A stretch of DNA of 64,000 nt. Origin: a virus. The position numbers were made by a program, and so were the translations under genes. The notes under the pieces were generated by a model. That model had not been told where the DNA came from. It ran no database searches and saw only the letters and a program-made list of their open reading frames with translations. Location: positions 1-64,000 of IMG/VR virus record IMGVR_UViG_3300035698_034576. One strand, 5' to 3'. Of this stretch, positions 48,475 through 57,377 are shown piece after piece. Every line of letters starts with the position of its first letter. Within the stretch, counting starts at the first letter, position 1.

Positions 48475-50202
48475 ATGTTTGGAACAGACCTAAGGGGAAA
48501 GCGCCAGCCTATTGGTACAACTACTGTTCGCGGAGACGGTTCAAGGTATATAAAAATATGTCTTGAACCGTATGGCGATAACTGGCTTAGAGTAGTAATT
48601 CCTGGAGAGACAAAAAGAATTATTGAATCTTTAGATACCAAAGGAACAGCTATTCGTAAGTATGATAAGCCTTTAAATGGAGTAAGACTTTTGGACAAGC
48701 TAATTGTTGATTTTTATAAAGATAAAATAGGCTATTCAAAAGAAGCTGCTGAATCTATGCCAGGGAAGTTTAAAGCTATTGGAGGTTTTGAAGGAGCTTC
48801 TGTATATTCTTTTTCTAATTTTTTCACTCAAATAGCAATGGCTAAGAGGCAGAATAAAAAATTAGATAGCAGAGCGGCAATAAGAAAAGCAGAAATTATA
48901 GCTTGGGAAAAACAAGTTGCTTTAGTTGGGGAGGATGGAGCTGGGACCGAACCCTTAGATTATGATTTTGAAGGGGATAAAACTCCAATCAGAGAAGTCT
49001 CTAAAGAAGAAATAGAGGGTTTGTCTTTAACAATGGATGAAGCTTTAAAAACTCTTCGCAGAGGGGTCACTTTTGACGGAGAGCAAAAAGAGGCTTACTG
49101 GGGAGGATTAGAAAAAGCTGGAAAATGGCCTGAAAAATATAGGATAATGCCAGAAATTGTGGCTGAAAGAGCTGCCCTTGAAGACAATTTTAAAAAAGCT
49201 TTTAAGGGAGAGCATGACTGGATTGTTAAGGAAACATTTGATCAAAATATAGATATTTACTTTGATAGATACTTCAGAAACTTCCGTGATCAAATAATGG
49301 TAGATGAAGGAAAGAGAATATCTAAAGAATACGAATTAGACCTTGATGGAGATACAATAACTTTTTATGATAAGTTTTATAATATAATGCATAATCTTAA
49401 AGAGTTTGAAATAGACAGCTTAGCTAAACTTAGATTCAAAAGTAAGATTGGCAAAAATCTTAATGGAAAGTGGAAAAAAGAACATATTGCTATATTAGAA
49501 AATACTGAATTAATTTCCCAAAGTCTTCCTTTAGGCCATTTCATAAATAATCCTCGGCTCAGCACTTTTCAGGCCCCAGATTATTTTATTGGAAGTGGAT
49601 ATGCCTCTTATAATCAGTCATCAAATACTATTGAGTTTTCAAGACAATTTATGAACAATGCTTCTGCCCAAGGACACTTGACAGATCCTTTAGAATTTTT
49701 TTCAGTTGCTCCCCATGAGATAGGACATGCTGTTTCTAGGTATTTCAGGAAAGATATTCATCCTTTAGGGTATCAAGAATGGGTAAGTTTATGTGGGTGG
49801 GATAACAGGCAAGAAAATTTGCATGCAACAGGTGATGATAGAGATATTGAAAGACTAGGAGAGAACAATAGTATCAAGTTGATAACAGAGTATGCTAATA
49901 AGTCCCCTGAAGAAGCTTTTGCGGAATATTATTCATGTTATTTCCAGAATAAAGAAAATATTGACAATTGGCTTGATACAAATGATCCCTCTTTTCTGTC
50001 CAAAACACAAAGGCCTAAAATGAACTATATTTCTTTTTGGAAAGAGGATGTTAGGACAGGAAAAATGCATAAAATGAGTTATCCTAAAGTAAGTCGTGAG
50101 AATGGCATTTATTACAGAAATTCTGTTGTTGGAACTTCTCAAATGACTTCAAACAAAGAAATATTTAGTTTCATGAGAGAGGTCATATTTGACAATGTTT
50201 AA
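48475..50202 (+). CDS. Zinc metallopeptidase-like virion-module protein (575 aa)
   Basis: HExxH is visible as APHEIGHAVSRYF (H414, E415, H418), with a candidate third ligand in SPEEAFAEYYSCYF downstream, the pattern of gluzincin-type zinc peptidases. The N-terminal 300 residues (ADLRGKRQPIGTT-like start, then REVSKEEIEGLSLTMDEALKTLRRG) are unassigned. It could process virion proteins or be an injected effector; the prohead protease is a separate gene at 59160. The start follows a 42-nt gap. Confidence 0.7.
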   Translation: MFGTDLRGKRQPIGTTTVRGDGSRYIKICLEPYGDNWLRVVIPGETKRIIESLDTKGTAIRKYDKPLNGVRLLDKLIVDFYKDKIGYSKEAAESMPGKFKAIGGFEGASVYSFSNFFTQIAMAKRQNKKLDSRAAIRKAEIIAWEKQVALVGEDGAGTEPLDYDFEGDKTPIREVSKEEIEGLSLTMDEALKTLRRGVTFDGEQKEAYWGGLEKAGKWPEKYRIMPEIVAERAALEDNFKKAFKGEHDWIVKETFDQNIDIYFDRYFRNFRDQIMVDEGKRISKEYELDLDGDTITFYDKFYNIMHNLKEFEIDSLAKLRFKSKIGKNLNGKWKKEHIAILENTELISQSLPLGHFINNPRLSTFQAPDYFIGSGYASYNQSSNTIEFSRQFMNNASAQGHLTDPLEFFSVAPHEIGHAVSRYFRKDIHPLGYQEWVSLCGWDNRQENLHATGDDRDIERLGENNSIKLITEYANKSPEEAFAEYYSCYFQNKENIDNWLDTNDPSFLSKTQRPKMNYISFWKEDVRTGKMHKMSYPKVSRENGIYYRNSVVGTSQMTSNKEIFSFMREVIFDNV

Positions 50203-50734
50203 AAATATTTTTACGCAAACAAATTTCAACTACTTTCACTTGATGAACAAGTCAATAGAATCAAAACATTTATCTAAGGAAAATAAAGGGATCACAAAAG
50301 CTGTGATTGGAATAGTTTTTAATAAAGAGGGCAAAGTTTTACTAGGCTTTTCCTCTCTTAATGATAACTTAAGAAAAGATAAGTGGTGTTTTCCTGGGGG
50401 AGGACGTGAGAAAGGAGAGAGTGATTATCAAGCTGGGGTTAGAGAAGTAAAAGAGGAAACAGGTATTACAGCTAAACCTTTGAATCTATCCCCCTTTATA
50501 GACACAGAGGTTCCAAATATAACTTTTGTTATTATGGTAAAAACAGGAGGAAAGCTACAACCTAATGAAGAATTTCATTATTTAGACTGGTTTTCTCCTG
50601 ACAGCCTGCCAAAAAACATTGTAAAGTCAAATGCTAAAATAGTAAATATTGCCATCAAAACAATAGAAGAGGCAACTAAGAATATTTCTTCATTTTCCTT
50701 CATTGGCAAAGATTCAGTAATAGGGAGTTTTTAA
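50195..50734 (+). CDS. Nudix hydrolase
   Basis: The Nudix box is complete in GGGREKGESDYQAG followed by VREVKEETGITA (GX5EX7REUXEEXGU). The fold starts KAVIGIVFNKEGKVLLGFSS and continues with the Nudix beta strands FPGGG and FHYLDWFSPD. The substrate may be an oxidised or modified nucleotide, mRNA cap or nucleotide sugar; it cannot be told. ATG 50195 overlaps the previous stop; ATG 50243 is an alternative start. Position in the head module suggests it could be carried in the virion. Confidence 0.8.
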   Translation: MFKNIFTQTNFNYFHLMNKSIESKHLSKENKGITKAVIGIVFNKEGKVLLGFSSLNDNLRKDKWCFPGGGREKGESDYQAGVREVKEETGITAKPLNLSPFIDTEVPNITFVIMVKTGGKLQPNEEFHYLDWFSPDSLPKNIVKSNAKIVNIAIKTIEEATKNISSFSFIGKDSVIGSF

Positions 50735-50770
50735 CTTAAAGGACTTACAGAATTCAATAAAACTGTGAAT

Positions 50771-50926
50771 ATGAAAGAACCAAAAGTTACATCAAAAGAT
50801 AGGGCTAAATTCCCTAAAGTTCAGGACGCTTATGAAAATGCCTTTAAAAAATCTTACCAGGAAATGATAAAAGCTTCCCTGACTGAACTTATGGATAAGT
50901 TGGGCAAAGCTATTAAAGGAGTTTGA
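50771..50926 (+). CDS. Small helical protein (51 aa)
   Basis: MKEPKVTSKDRAKFPKVQDAYENAFKKSYQEMIKASLTELMDKLGK. Open from ATG to TGA 50924-50926, basic and amphipathic. It ends just before a late-type promoter. No family is recognised. Confidence 0.45.
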   Translation: MKEPKVTSKDRAKFPKVQDAYENAFKKSYQEMIKASLTELMDKLGKAIKGV

Positions 50927-50946
50927 AAACTATTGACCTATGACAA

Positions 50947-50967
50947 TTTTTACTATATTTAATAAAA
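50947..50967 (+). promoter_or_regulatory. Late-type promoter
   Basis: TTTTTACTATATTTAATAAAA, the late element, 16 nt before ATG 50983. Confidence 0.65.
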
Positions 50968-50982
50968 TTAATACATAAGAAA

Positions 50983-52287
50983 ATGGACGGTTTAATTAAC
51001 TTAGAAGATAAAAGAAAGATAATAGCTTCAAATTTTATAGAGTTTGAACCTAATATCTTAAAAGCCAGAGCTGGAAGATATGCTGATACATCAGAAAACC
51101 GATCTAAAAAAAGAGTTGGTGAGCAGTATGGATCTAAGAAAGAAGAGGAAGTTAAGGAGGGGAGGGATCCTAAAAAAGAGGACCCAGAAACATCAAGATC
51201 AAAAAAAGAAGAGGACCCAAAGAAAGAGGGTAAAGAAAAAGTAGCAAAAACAACATCAGAACATGCAAAAGACACTTCAACAGAAGATCTTCAGAATTAT
51301 GTAGATAATTTCAACCCAGATTCAGTTGTATTCAATAATCAAGAGCTTTTTGATGAAGCAAAAAAGGAGCTTGCTTCAAGGTCAAAAGAAGGAAAAAGTA
51401 AAACAGAAGTTGGTATGATGAAGATTGAAGATAAAATATCTTCTTTAAAACAAACCATTGAGGCTACCAGCTCCTTATTAGACACCCTTCCAGAGGGAAA
51501 AATGAAAGAAGGAATTGCTCTTAGCATAGAGCAGGGGGAAGATGAGATAAGAAGCCTAGAAAGTGAAAAAACTTCTCTTGAGAAAAAAAATAAAAAAGAG
51601 AAAGAGCCTAAAATTTCACCAGAAGCCTTCATTGCAACATCATCAGTGAATGATCTAGCCAAGAAATCTAGCGAACTTGCAAAAGAATCTTCAGAAGCTT
51701 TATCAGAAGGAAATTATGAGCTGGCTTCAGAATTAGCAAAACAATCAAGTCAATATGCACAGAGTATATCTGATAAGATGGGAGAAGCCTCTAAATCTAA
51801 TGATAAGGAAAAGCTAATAAAAGAAAGAGCTTCCCTTGTTAAGAAGCAAGATAAGTTACTTGGTCAAGTTAGCTCAACTTCAAAGGGTAGGCAACAAACA
51901 ACCTTAAATAACGCTAGAATAAAAGAAATTGATGCAGAGCTTAGCGGTAGTCCCAAGGAGAAACCTTCTGAAAAGAGCGGGGATAGGGTTACTCTAAATG
52001 ATCACATGTTAAAAGAGGCAAAGGATAAACCTTCTAAAAAAAATATGATTGATGCCAAAATAGACAACAAAGAAGACTTTATCGATTCTATTCAAGAAGA
52101 AGACAATGAAGAGATTAATAAAATTTGGAAAAAAGTTTTAGAAGAGGAAGTTGTATCAGCTTTAGATAAAGAAGGCATAAATGACACTCAAGAAGCCAGA
52201 GATGATATTATGAATAACGATAAATTTCATGATACTATTTTTGGAAATGCTTATACTAAAGCTTTTAAAGAATATTCAAAAAAATAA
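50983..52287 (+). CDS. Tagged coiled-coil virion-module protein (434 aa)
   Basis: The tag is at residues 24-49 (NILKARAGRYADT, ENRSKKRVGEQY). The rest is highly charged and low in hydrophobics (KKEEEVKEGRDPKKEDPETS) with long helical stretches such as KIEDKISSLKQTIEATSSLL and LAKKSSELAKESSEALSEG. It looks like a scaffold-, spacer- or internal-protein-like element rather than an enzyme. It stands alone behind a late promoter, followed by the MuF gene. Confidence 0.6.
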   Translation: MDGLINLEDKRKIIASNFIEFEPNILKARAGRYADTSENRSKKRVGEQYGSKKEEEVKEGRDPKKEDPETSRSKKEEDPKKEGKEKVAKTTSEHAKDTSTEDLQNYVDNFNPDSVVFNNQELFDEAKKELASRSKEGKSKTEVGMMKIEDKISSLKQTIEATSSLLDTLPEGKMKEGIALSIEQGEDEIRSLESEKTSLEKKNKKEKEPKISPEAFIATSSVNDLAKKSSELAKESSEALSEGNYELASELAKQSSQYAQSISDKMGEASKSNDKEKLIKERASLVKKQDKLLGQVSSTSKGRQQTTLNNARIKEIDAELSGSPKEKPSEKSGDRVTLNDHMLKEAKDKPSKKNMIDAKIDNKEDFIDSIQEEDNEEINKIWKKVLEEEVVSALDKEGINDTQEARDDIMNNDKFHDTIFGNAYTKAFKEYSKK

Positions 52288-52308
52288 AAGTTAGCAAATA
52301 TAAAATGA

Positions 52309-54414
52309 ATGTTTTCAAAAGCAGAAATACAAGCTCTGTTAAATGTAATAAACAAGAATAGTTTGTTCTTTATTGCTTCCCAACTTGGGAAGCATTTGTT
52401 ATTACCGGACGATGTTTCTTTTTTAAAAAAGGAAGGAATAGATCTTTCTAAAATAATCACAAAACATAGTCCGCTAGAACAAGCCTATTTGTTTGGCCAT
52501 ATATCTACTCTTCTGGAAAATGATGTTGTCAAGAAGATGACCTTCAAAGACTTCACTAAATACTTGACTAGTGATAAATGGATGCCTCTTATACAAAAAG
52601 AAAAATATGCTCTCACAGCAGTTGAAAACTTTGCATACTATGAAATTCGTGGACTTGGAACAAGATACAATCAAAGGCTTGGTCATTTAGTTTCTGAAGT
52701 AGATAAAAAAACAAAAGAGGCGAGAGAGTTAAGTGTTAAAAAGACGGCAAAAGAGGCTATTGTAAGAAGGGAGAATAAAAAGTGGCTAGCTTCAGAACTC
52801 AGATCAATAACAGAGGATTGGGGAAGAGATTGGGGAAGAGCTTCTGATTTTATAATGACCACAGCTTACTCAAAGGGTTCTGTTGAAGCTGCAAAAAAGA
52901 GGTCTGGAGAACAAGCAAAGGTTTGGATGTCTGTTTATCCGCAAGCATGTAAGCATTGTATCAAAGCCTATTTAACAGATGGAATAGGATCAAGGCCAAG
53001 AGTTTTTCTTGTAACGGATCTTGAGAGGAATGGGACAAATATCGGAAGAAAGACTGCAGAAGCCTTACCCGTTGTTCCTCCATACCATCCACATTGTTTT
53101 ACAAGTGGTAGGACTCCTGTTATGACAGAAGAGGGCTATAAATTTATAAACAAAATAAAAATAGGGGATTTAGTTTTAACTCATAAAGGAAGATTCAGAA
53201 AAGTTAGTCAATTGCATTTTAATAAAATAAAAAAAATTGAGATAGAAAATAAATATTTCAATATTACTTATAAAATAAAGCAATTTGACAAAACCGATAA
53301 ATTTGTTACTATTTGTAAGATAACTCCGGATCATCCTTTTTTATCAAATAATAAGTGGGTGTCAGCTAAAAAACTGAAGATCAATGATACTTTATCTTTA
53401 TTACAAAGAAAATGTTTTAATCCTAAATGTGAAAACTATACTTCTATATCTTCCAAATTTGAAGAAAATCAATATTGCTCCATAACTTGCGGAAATTCTC
53501 GCTCAGCTAATAAACAATGGGAAAATTACTCAGAGGATAAAAAAGCATCAATATCTAAAAATATCAGTGAAGGAAATTTAAGAAGATATAAATTAACATC
53601 AAAAGAATACAGACAAAAATTAACTGAAAATGGACGTATAGCTCATGAAAAAGTAATGTCTACATGGTCAGATGAAAAGAAAAAAGAAGTTATTCTTAAA
53701 ATAAGAAATTCTAATAAAAAAACATGGTCTTCTTTTACTGATAAAGTAAAAACAAAAAAAGCTTCTAAAGCCAGGAAAAAAAATTCTTCTCATGGTAGAT
53801 CAGGAAATTCTCCATTAGAAATTACTTTTTCAAAAATTTTAAGTAAATTTGATCAGAATTTTACTAATAATTTTAAAATAGAAACAAAGAGAACAAACCC
53901 TAATAATTCAAATCAATCTATTTATAGATGGCTGGATTTTTATGACCCTAGATTAAATATAGTTTTTGAAGTAGACAGTGATTATTGGCACTCTGATAAA
54001 GAAAGAGATAGGATAAGAGATAATGAAATTTTTAATCTGATAGGGGCGGATATATTTCATATAAAAGAAGATGAATTTAAAGATTTAATAAAGTTAGAGG
54101 AGAAGGTTGGAAGATTATTATCTAATCATAATGGAGACTACTCTTTCAAAGATGTTAAAATTGTGGATATAGAAGAAGTTTTCTATAAAGGCAATGGAGA
54201 AGGAATGGTTTACACTTATAATCTTTCAGTGGAAGAAGATGAGAGTTATATTGTAAAAGGGATCGCTGTACATAATTGCCGATGTGATCCAAACTATTTT
54301 CACGACGGATCTGAGTGGGACGAAGAAGAAAAAAGGTTTAAAAAACCTAAATATGTATCAAAATACAAACCATTAGTCAAAGTTACTATTAACGGAAAAG
54401 AATATGAAGGATAA
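52309..54414 (+). CDS. MuF-like head morphogenesis protein with intein
   Basis: The Phage_Mu_F pattern is seen in RSITEDWGRDWGRASDFIMTTAYSKG, CKHCIKAYL, and PPYHPHC[intein]CRCDP, the conserved HPxCRC end. MuF proteins bind the portal and assist head assembly or early ejection. The extein is about 307 aa. The intein at 53095-54276 interrupts the HC / CRC motif. The C-terminal extein is short and acidic (EWDEEEKRFKKPKYV). Confidence 0.85.
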   Translation: MFSKAEIQALLNVINKNSLFFIASQLGKHLLLPDDVSFLKKEGIDLSKIITKHSPLEQAYLFGHISTLLENDVVKKMTFKDFTKYLTSDKWMPLIQKEKYALTAVENFAYYEIRGLGTRYNQRLGHLVSEVDKKTKEARELSVKKTAKEAIVRRENKKWLASELRSITEDWGRDWGRASDFIMTTAYSKGSVEAAKKRSGEQAKVWMSVYPQACKHCIKAYLTDGIGSRPRVFLVTDLERNGTNIGRKTAEALPVVPPYHPHCFTSGRTPVMTEEGYKFINKIKIGDLVLTHKGRFRKVSQLHFNKIKKIEIENKYFNITYKIKQFDKTDKFVTICKITPDHPFLSNNKWVSAKKLKINDTLSLLQRKCFNPKCENYTSISSKFEENQYCSITCGNSRSANKQWENYSEDKKASISKNISEGNLRRYKLTSKEYRQKLTENGRIAHEKVMSTWSDEKKKEVILKIRNSNKKTWSSFTDKVKTKKASKARKKNSSHGRSGNSPLEITFSKILSKFDQNFTNNFKIETKRTNPNNSNQSIYRWLDFYDPRLNIVFEVDSDYWHSDKERDRIRDNEIFNLIGADIFHIKEDEFKDLIKLEEKVGRLLSNHNGDYSFKDVKIVDIEEVFYKGNGEGMVYTYNLSVEEDESYIVKGIAVHNCRCDPNYFHDGSEWDEEEKRFKKPKYVSKYKPLVKVTINGKEYEG
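53095..54276 (+). mobile_element. MuF intein with Vsr-like endonuclease (394 aa)
   Basis: Starts with Cys (CFTSGRTPVMTEEGYKF) and ends IAVHN before Cys, so Cys1, His-Asn and Cys+1 splice residues are present. Block B KITPDHPFLSNNKWV and block F VYTYNLSVEEDESYIVKG are clear. Between them is a zinc-binding motif (CFNPKCENY…CSITC), basic repeats, and WLDFYDPRLNIVFEVDSDYW followed by RDRIRDNEIF, typical of Vsr-like homing endonucleases. Catalytic residues seem intact, so it may still be mobile. Confidence 0.88.
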
Positions 54415-55216
54415 AGATATGAGCATATTAAGAGCTATAAGAGAAGCAACAGGACAATCCATGCCTCTTAAAAAAGGATTTAAAGCCTATATGAAATTAA
54501 AAGAAGAGGTTGATTTGTTAAAAGAAAGTTTATCCCTGCTCTCCATGCAGCAAGAAGCAACAAAAAACCATTTCAATAAAGCTCTTGAAGCAAATCCTTT
54601 AAGACTAGCTGAATTTAATAAAAGGTTTAACGCTAGCTTTGAAGATTATATATCAAAAGTTGAGGAGATAAAGAAAAGCCATGATGAAAAGAAATTGCTA
54701 ATGGGCCATTACAAAGAGATCACTATTGGTCTTGATGACTGGCTAAGTAAGTTGATTGAGTATGACAATTTACTTGAAAGTAAAGAGTATAAGTACAAAA
54801 AGTTTTTAAAAGATGGTTTAGGGCTTTACAGGAAGGATTTGCCTCAGTTCTCTTACAAGGATATTCAGGATATATTGGTTAAGCTTGGCAGGGAGGGAAT
54901 AATATTTAGTAAAGTATCTATTCCTATAGATTTAATAAAACCATCACAAATTGATTTTTGCGAAGAAAAGATCCAGAATTTATTAAATAATGGAATTGAT
55001 GATGAAAACTTTGTTCCAATTATATCTAAGGATTTATTTCTTATTGATGGGCACCACAGATGGGCTCAAAAACTAGAGGAAGATGATCAGCAAATAATAG
55101 ATGCTTTTTACATCAACATGAAAGCTGTTGACCTTATAGAAAATCTTAAGAAAGAAGAGGAAAAAGATAGGGCGAGAGAATTGTTAAAGAGAGCTGAAGA
55201 AGCTGGATTGATTTAA
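54404..55216 (+). CDS. ParB/Srx-like domain protein (270 aa)
   Basis: Overlaps the MuF stop by 11 nt. The N-terminal half is helical (EEVDLLKESLSLLSMQQEATK). The second half contains SKVSIPIDLIKPSQIDF and a FLIDGHHRWAQKL motif, the ParB/Srx core, which binds or cleaves DNA or acts as an ATPase in related proteins. Phage ParB-like domains are often fused to head proteins, and the context here is capsid assembly. Confidence 0.7.
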   Translation: MKDKDMSILRAIREATGQSMPLKKGFKAYMKLKEEVDLLKESLSLLSMQQEATKNHFNKALEANPLRLAEFNKRFNASFEDYISKVEEIKKSHDEKKLLMGHYKEITIGLDDWLSKLIEYDNLLESKEYKYKKFLKDGLGLYRKDLPQFSYKDIQDILVKLGREGIIFSKVSIPIDLIKPSQIDFCEEKIQNLLNNGIDDENFVPIISKDLFLIDGHHRWAQKLEEDDQQIIDAFYINMKAVDLIENLKKEEEKDRARELLKRAEEAGLI

Positions 55217-55233
55217 AAAAATTTTAAGATAGC

Positions 55234-55713
55234 ATGAAGAAAGTACCGGAAGAATTAAGAGATATTGTTGAAAGAAGGAATAAGTTTTTAACCATTGCTT
55301 TTTCAGAATTAAAGGACCAAATTAGGATAATAGGAAATCCACAAGCTCCAGCAATTCTCTTTAACGATACGATTATTATAAGTTGTTACGTTAAAAACTT
55401 TAACCTTCATTTCACAAACAAGCCTTATGATGGGGAAATTGTTTCAACGTATAAATTGAAAAGTGGGTTTGTTCTTTCAAAGCAAACTATCAAGAATCAC
55501 CTAAAAGAGAGTGAGCATAGAAAAATCTTTAGAATATCTTTCCAAGGATCCTCTCTATTTTTGACTGGATGGAACTATAGAGGCCGAGGGGAGCAGGAGG
55601 AACTCTATCCTGTTTTTTCCAGGCACAATCCGAAGGTTTATTTTACCCTAAAGAAAGCTGAAGAGGTTTTAGAGAGACTTAGGGGCTTTCATTATATTGT
55701 TGATATATTGTAA
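55234..55713 (+). CDS. Hypothetical protein (159 aa)
   Basis: MKKVPEELRDIVERRNKFLTIAFSELKDQIRIIGNPQAPAILFNDTIIIS, an alpha/beta-rich, basic protein; ends in RLRGFHYIVDIL. No family is recognised. It is followed directly by a late-type promoter. Confidence 0.55.
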   Translation: MKKVPEELRDIVERRNKFLTIAFSELKDQIRIIGNPQAPAILFNDTIIISCYVKNFNLHFTNKPYDGEIVSTYKLKSGFVLSKQTIKNHLKESEHRKIFRISFQGSSLFLTGWNYRGRGEQEELYPVFSRHNPKVYFTLKKAEEVLERLRGFHYIVDIL

Positions 55714-55732
55714 TAGAGGCTGTCCTTATTTT

Positions 55733-55752
55733 TTTTGTTATATTTAATAAAA
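55733..55752 (+). promoter_or_regulatory. Late-type promoter
   Basis: TTTTGTTATATTTAATAAAA, the best match to the late element, 10 nt before ATG 55763 (receiver gene). Confidence 0.7.
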
Positions 55753-55762
55753 ATAAGAGTAG

Positions 55763-56101
55763 ATGAAAATACTTATTGCAGAAGACGACTTCATATCCGC
55801 CCTACTATATAATAAGATCCTTAAGGAGCACACCATATCCATTGTTTTAGATGGAATTGATTTCATACAGGAGCATTCTTCTGAATATGATTTATTTATA
55901 ATAGATTTATATCTAAGGAGGCAGAGTAGCTATGAAATCATAGACTATCTTGTTTCTGTTGGAAATACTAAACCTATTCTTGTAATTTCAGCCATAGATT
56001 TTGATAAAAGACTTATAAAAGAAAGAGACACTGAGATAAGTGTTATGAGGAAGCCTATTTTGTCAAAAAAACTATTAGAATTCATAAATTTAATAAAATA
56101 A
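55763..56101 (+). CDS. CheY-like response regulator receiver domain
   Basis: The receiver fold is visible: acidic pocket AEDD (D8, D9), phosphoacceptor in LFIIDLYL (D48), VISAI with S76 and RKP with K97. It has no output domain. A single receiver in a phage lysis/late region is unusual and may act as an interaction switch or intercept host phosphotransfer. The next gene encodes a PAS protein and the three genes are tightly linked. Confidence 0.8.
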   Translation: MKILIAEDDFISALLYNKILKEHTISIVLDGIDFIQEHSSEYDLFIIDLYLRRQSSYEIIDYLVSVGNTKPILVISAIDFDKRLIKERDTEISVMRKPILSKKLLEFINLIK

Positions 56102-56105
56102 AAGA

Positions 56106-56552
56106 ATGTGTAAAGTTACCGATAGTATAATTGAGAGTGCAAAAACAATTGAGAGAATTGTCACAAAGACAATGAAAGAGATGGAAATTTCAAACATTAC
56201 CATAAAAGCTGGAAAAGATATTGTTTATGTTTCCGACCTCTCTACAAATAAAATTGTTTTTCTAAATGATCAAGCAAAACTTCTTTTTGGAGATGCTGTT
56301 GGAGAGACATGTTTTACCGCCCTTCAAGATAGTGAATTTGAGTGTGATTATTGTAACAATGAAGAGTTATTAGCCAATCCAGAGAAAGAGGTGGAGTGGA
56401 TATTCTTCAACAAGAAACTTGGTAAATTATTTCGCATAGTTAACTATGTAAAAAAATTAGAAGATAAAACTTATAGATTTGAGAGAGCCTCTGATATAAC
56501 AGATCAAGTGGGGGATATAGCTCGCTTGAGTAAAATCCACAAGTTGATATGA
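56106..56552 (+). CDS. PAS domain protein (148 aa)
   Basis: The PAS signature is present: IVYVSDLSTNKIVFLNDQAKLLFGDAVGETC, then CDYCNNEELL, then KTYRFERASDIT. This PAS type with a C..CN motif is common in sensor kinases. No kinase domain follows, so it may sense a small molecule or redox state and pass it to a partner. It lies 4 nt after the receiver gene and overlaps the next by 4 nt. Confidence 0.75.
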   Translation: MCKVTDSIIESAKTIERIVTKTMKEMEISNITIKAGKDIVYVSDLSTNKIVFLNDQAKLLFGDAVGETCFTALQDSEFECDYCNNEELLANPEKEVEWIFFNKKLGKLFRIVNYVKKLEDKTYRFERASDITDQVGDIARLSKIHKLI

Positions 56553-56968
56553 GCGAAACAGAAGAATTAGTAAAAGCGATCGAGACTATGAGTAAGGGTT
56601 TTGAGTCGTTAAGAGATAAAATGGAGAATGACAAAAAATCCTCGAGCTTTGATTATGTAAAGTGGATAGGAGGACTTGTCCTTGTTTTCATAACAGCATT
56701 TTCTGGGAATAGTATTTCTAACGCAAACCTCTTAAATAAAGTAGAAAACAATGAAAAAACTGCTAAAACAATTAGCAGTCGCATTGGCTCTTTAGAATCG
56801 GAAATGGATATTGTAGTAAAGGATCTTTATGCAAGGGATCATCTCAATGTATCTAAGGAAACATTTTACGCTGCATGGTACAATCACATAGAGAAGAATA
56901 ATTATAACTTTAGAAGAATAGGCGAAAAGATTAACATATCCCTCATAACAGAAGAGGGGAATAAATAA
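56549..56968 (+). CDS. Holin-like membrane protein with coiled coil (139 aa)
   Basis: One membrane helix near residues 36-56 (WIGGLVLVFITAFSGNSIS), flanked by an amphipathic N-terminal helix and a coiled-coil tail (LLNKVENNEKTAKTISSRIG). Location before endolysin and its size fit a phage holin or antiholin. It is coupled to the PAS gene by ATGA overlap. Confidence 0.55.
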   Translation: MSETEELVKAIETMSKGFESLRDKMENDKKSSSFDYVKWIGGLVLVFITAFSGNSISNANLLNKVENNEKTAKTISSRIGSLESEMDIVVKDLYARDHLNVSKETFYAAWYNHIEKNNYNFRRIGEKINISLITEEGNK

Positions 56969-56975
56969 AAGAATT

Positions 56976-57377
56976 ATGAAAAAGAGATTTAAAAAAATAT
57001 GGATATTTCTTTTATCCTGGAACGAACTAATAACAATCCCTGTTGGCCTTTTCATTTGGTGGATAGGCCCAACATTGATGCGTTGGTCGGGTTTTGATGA
57101 GACAGCTGGAGCATACGATTCAGTCGTACTAACAAAGATAGTTTTTGCTATAATAGCGACAGGAATACTTTCAGGTTTTGCTTGGATATTTATTAAACTT
57201 GCCTTTCCAGAAGCATATCGGTATCTTGATGAGGCCTTAGGCAAAAACCTAGAAGAAGAAGTTTATAGTGAAGAGTTTTATAATAATAACATGACAAAAT
57301 GGCAAAGATCAAAAGTAGTATTGTGGCTGTTATCTTTATATTTATTAGTGTTGGCCTTTTTGGTCAGTGCGATTTAA
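56976..57377 (+). CDS. Membrane protein, possible holin (133 aa)
   Basis: Three hydrophobic segments (IWIFLLSWNELITIPVGLFIWWIG, VLTKIVFAIIATGILSGFAWIFI, VVLWLLSLYLLVLAFLV) with basic loops. It overlaps the endolysin gene by 79 nt. The arrangement next to the endolysin suggests a holin. Function is inferred from context only. Confidence 0.6.
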   Translation: MKKRFKKIWIFLLSWNELITIPVGLFIWWIGPTLMRWSGFDETAGAYDSVVLTKIVFAIIATGILSGFAWIFIKLAFPEAYRYLDEALGKNLEEEVYSEEFYNNNMTKWQRSKVVLWLLSLYLLVLAFLVSAI

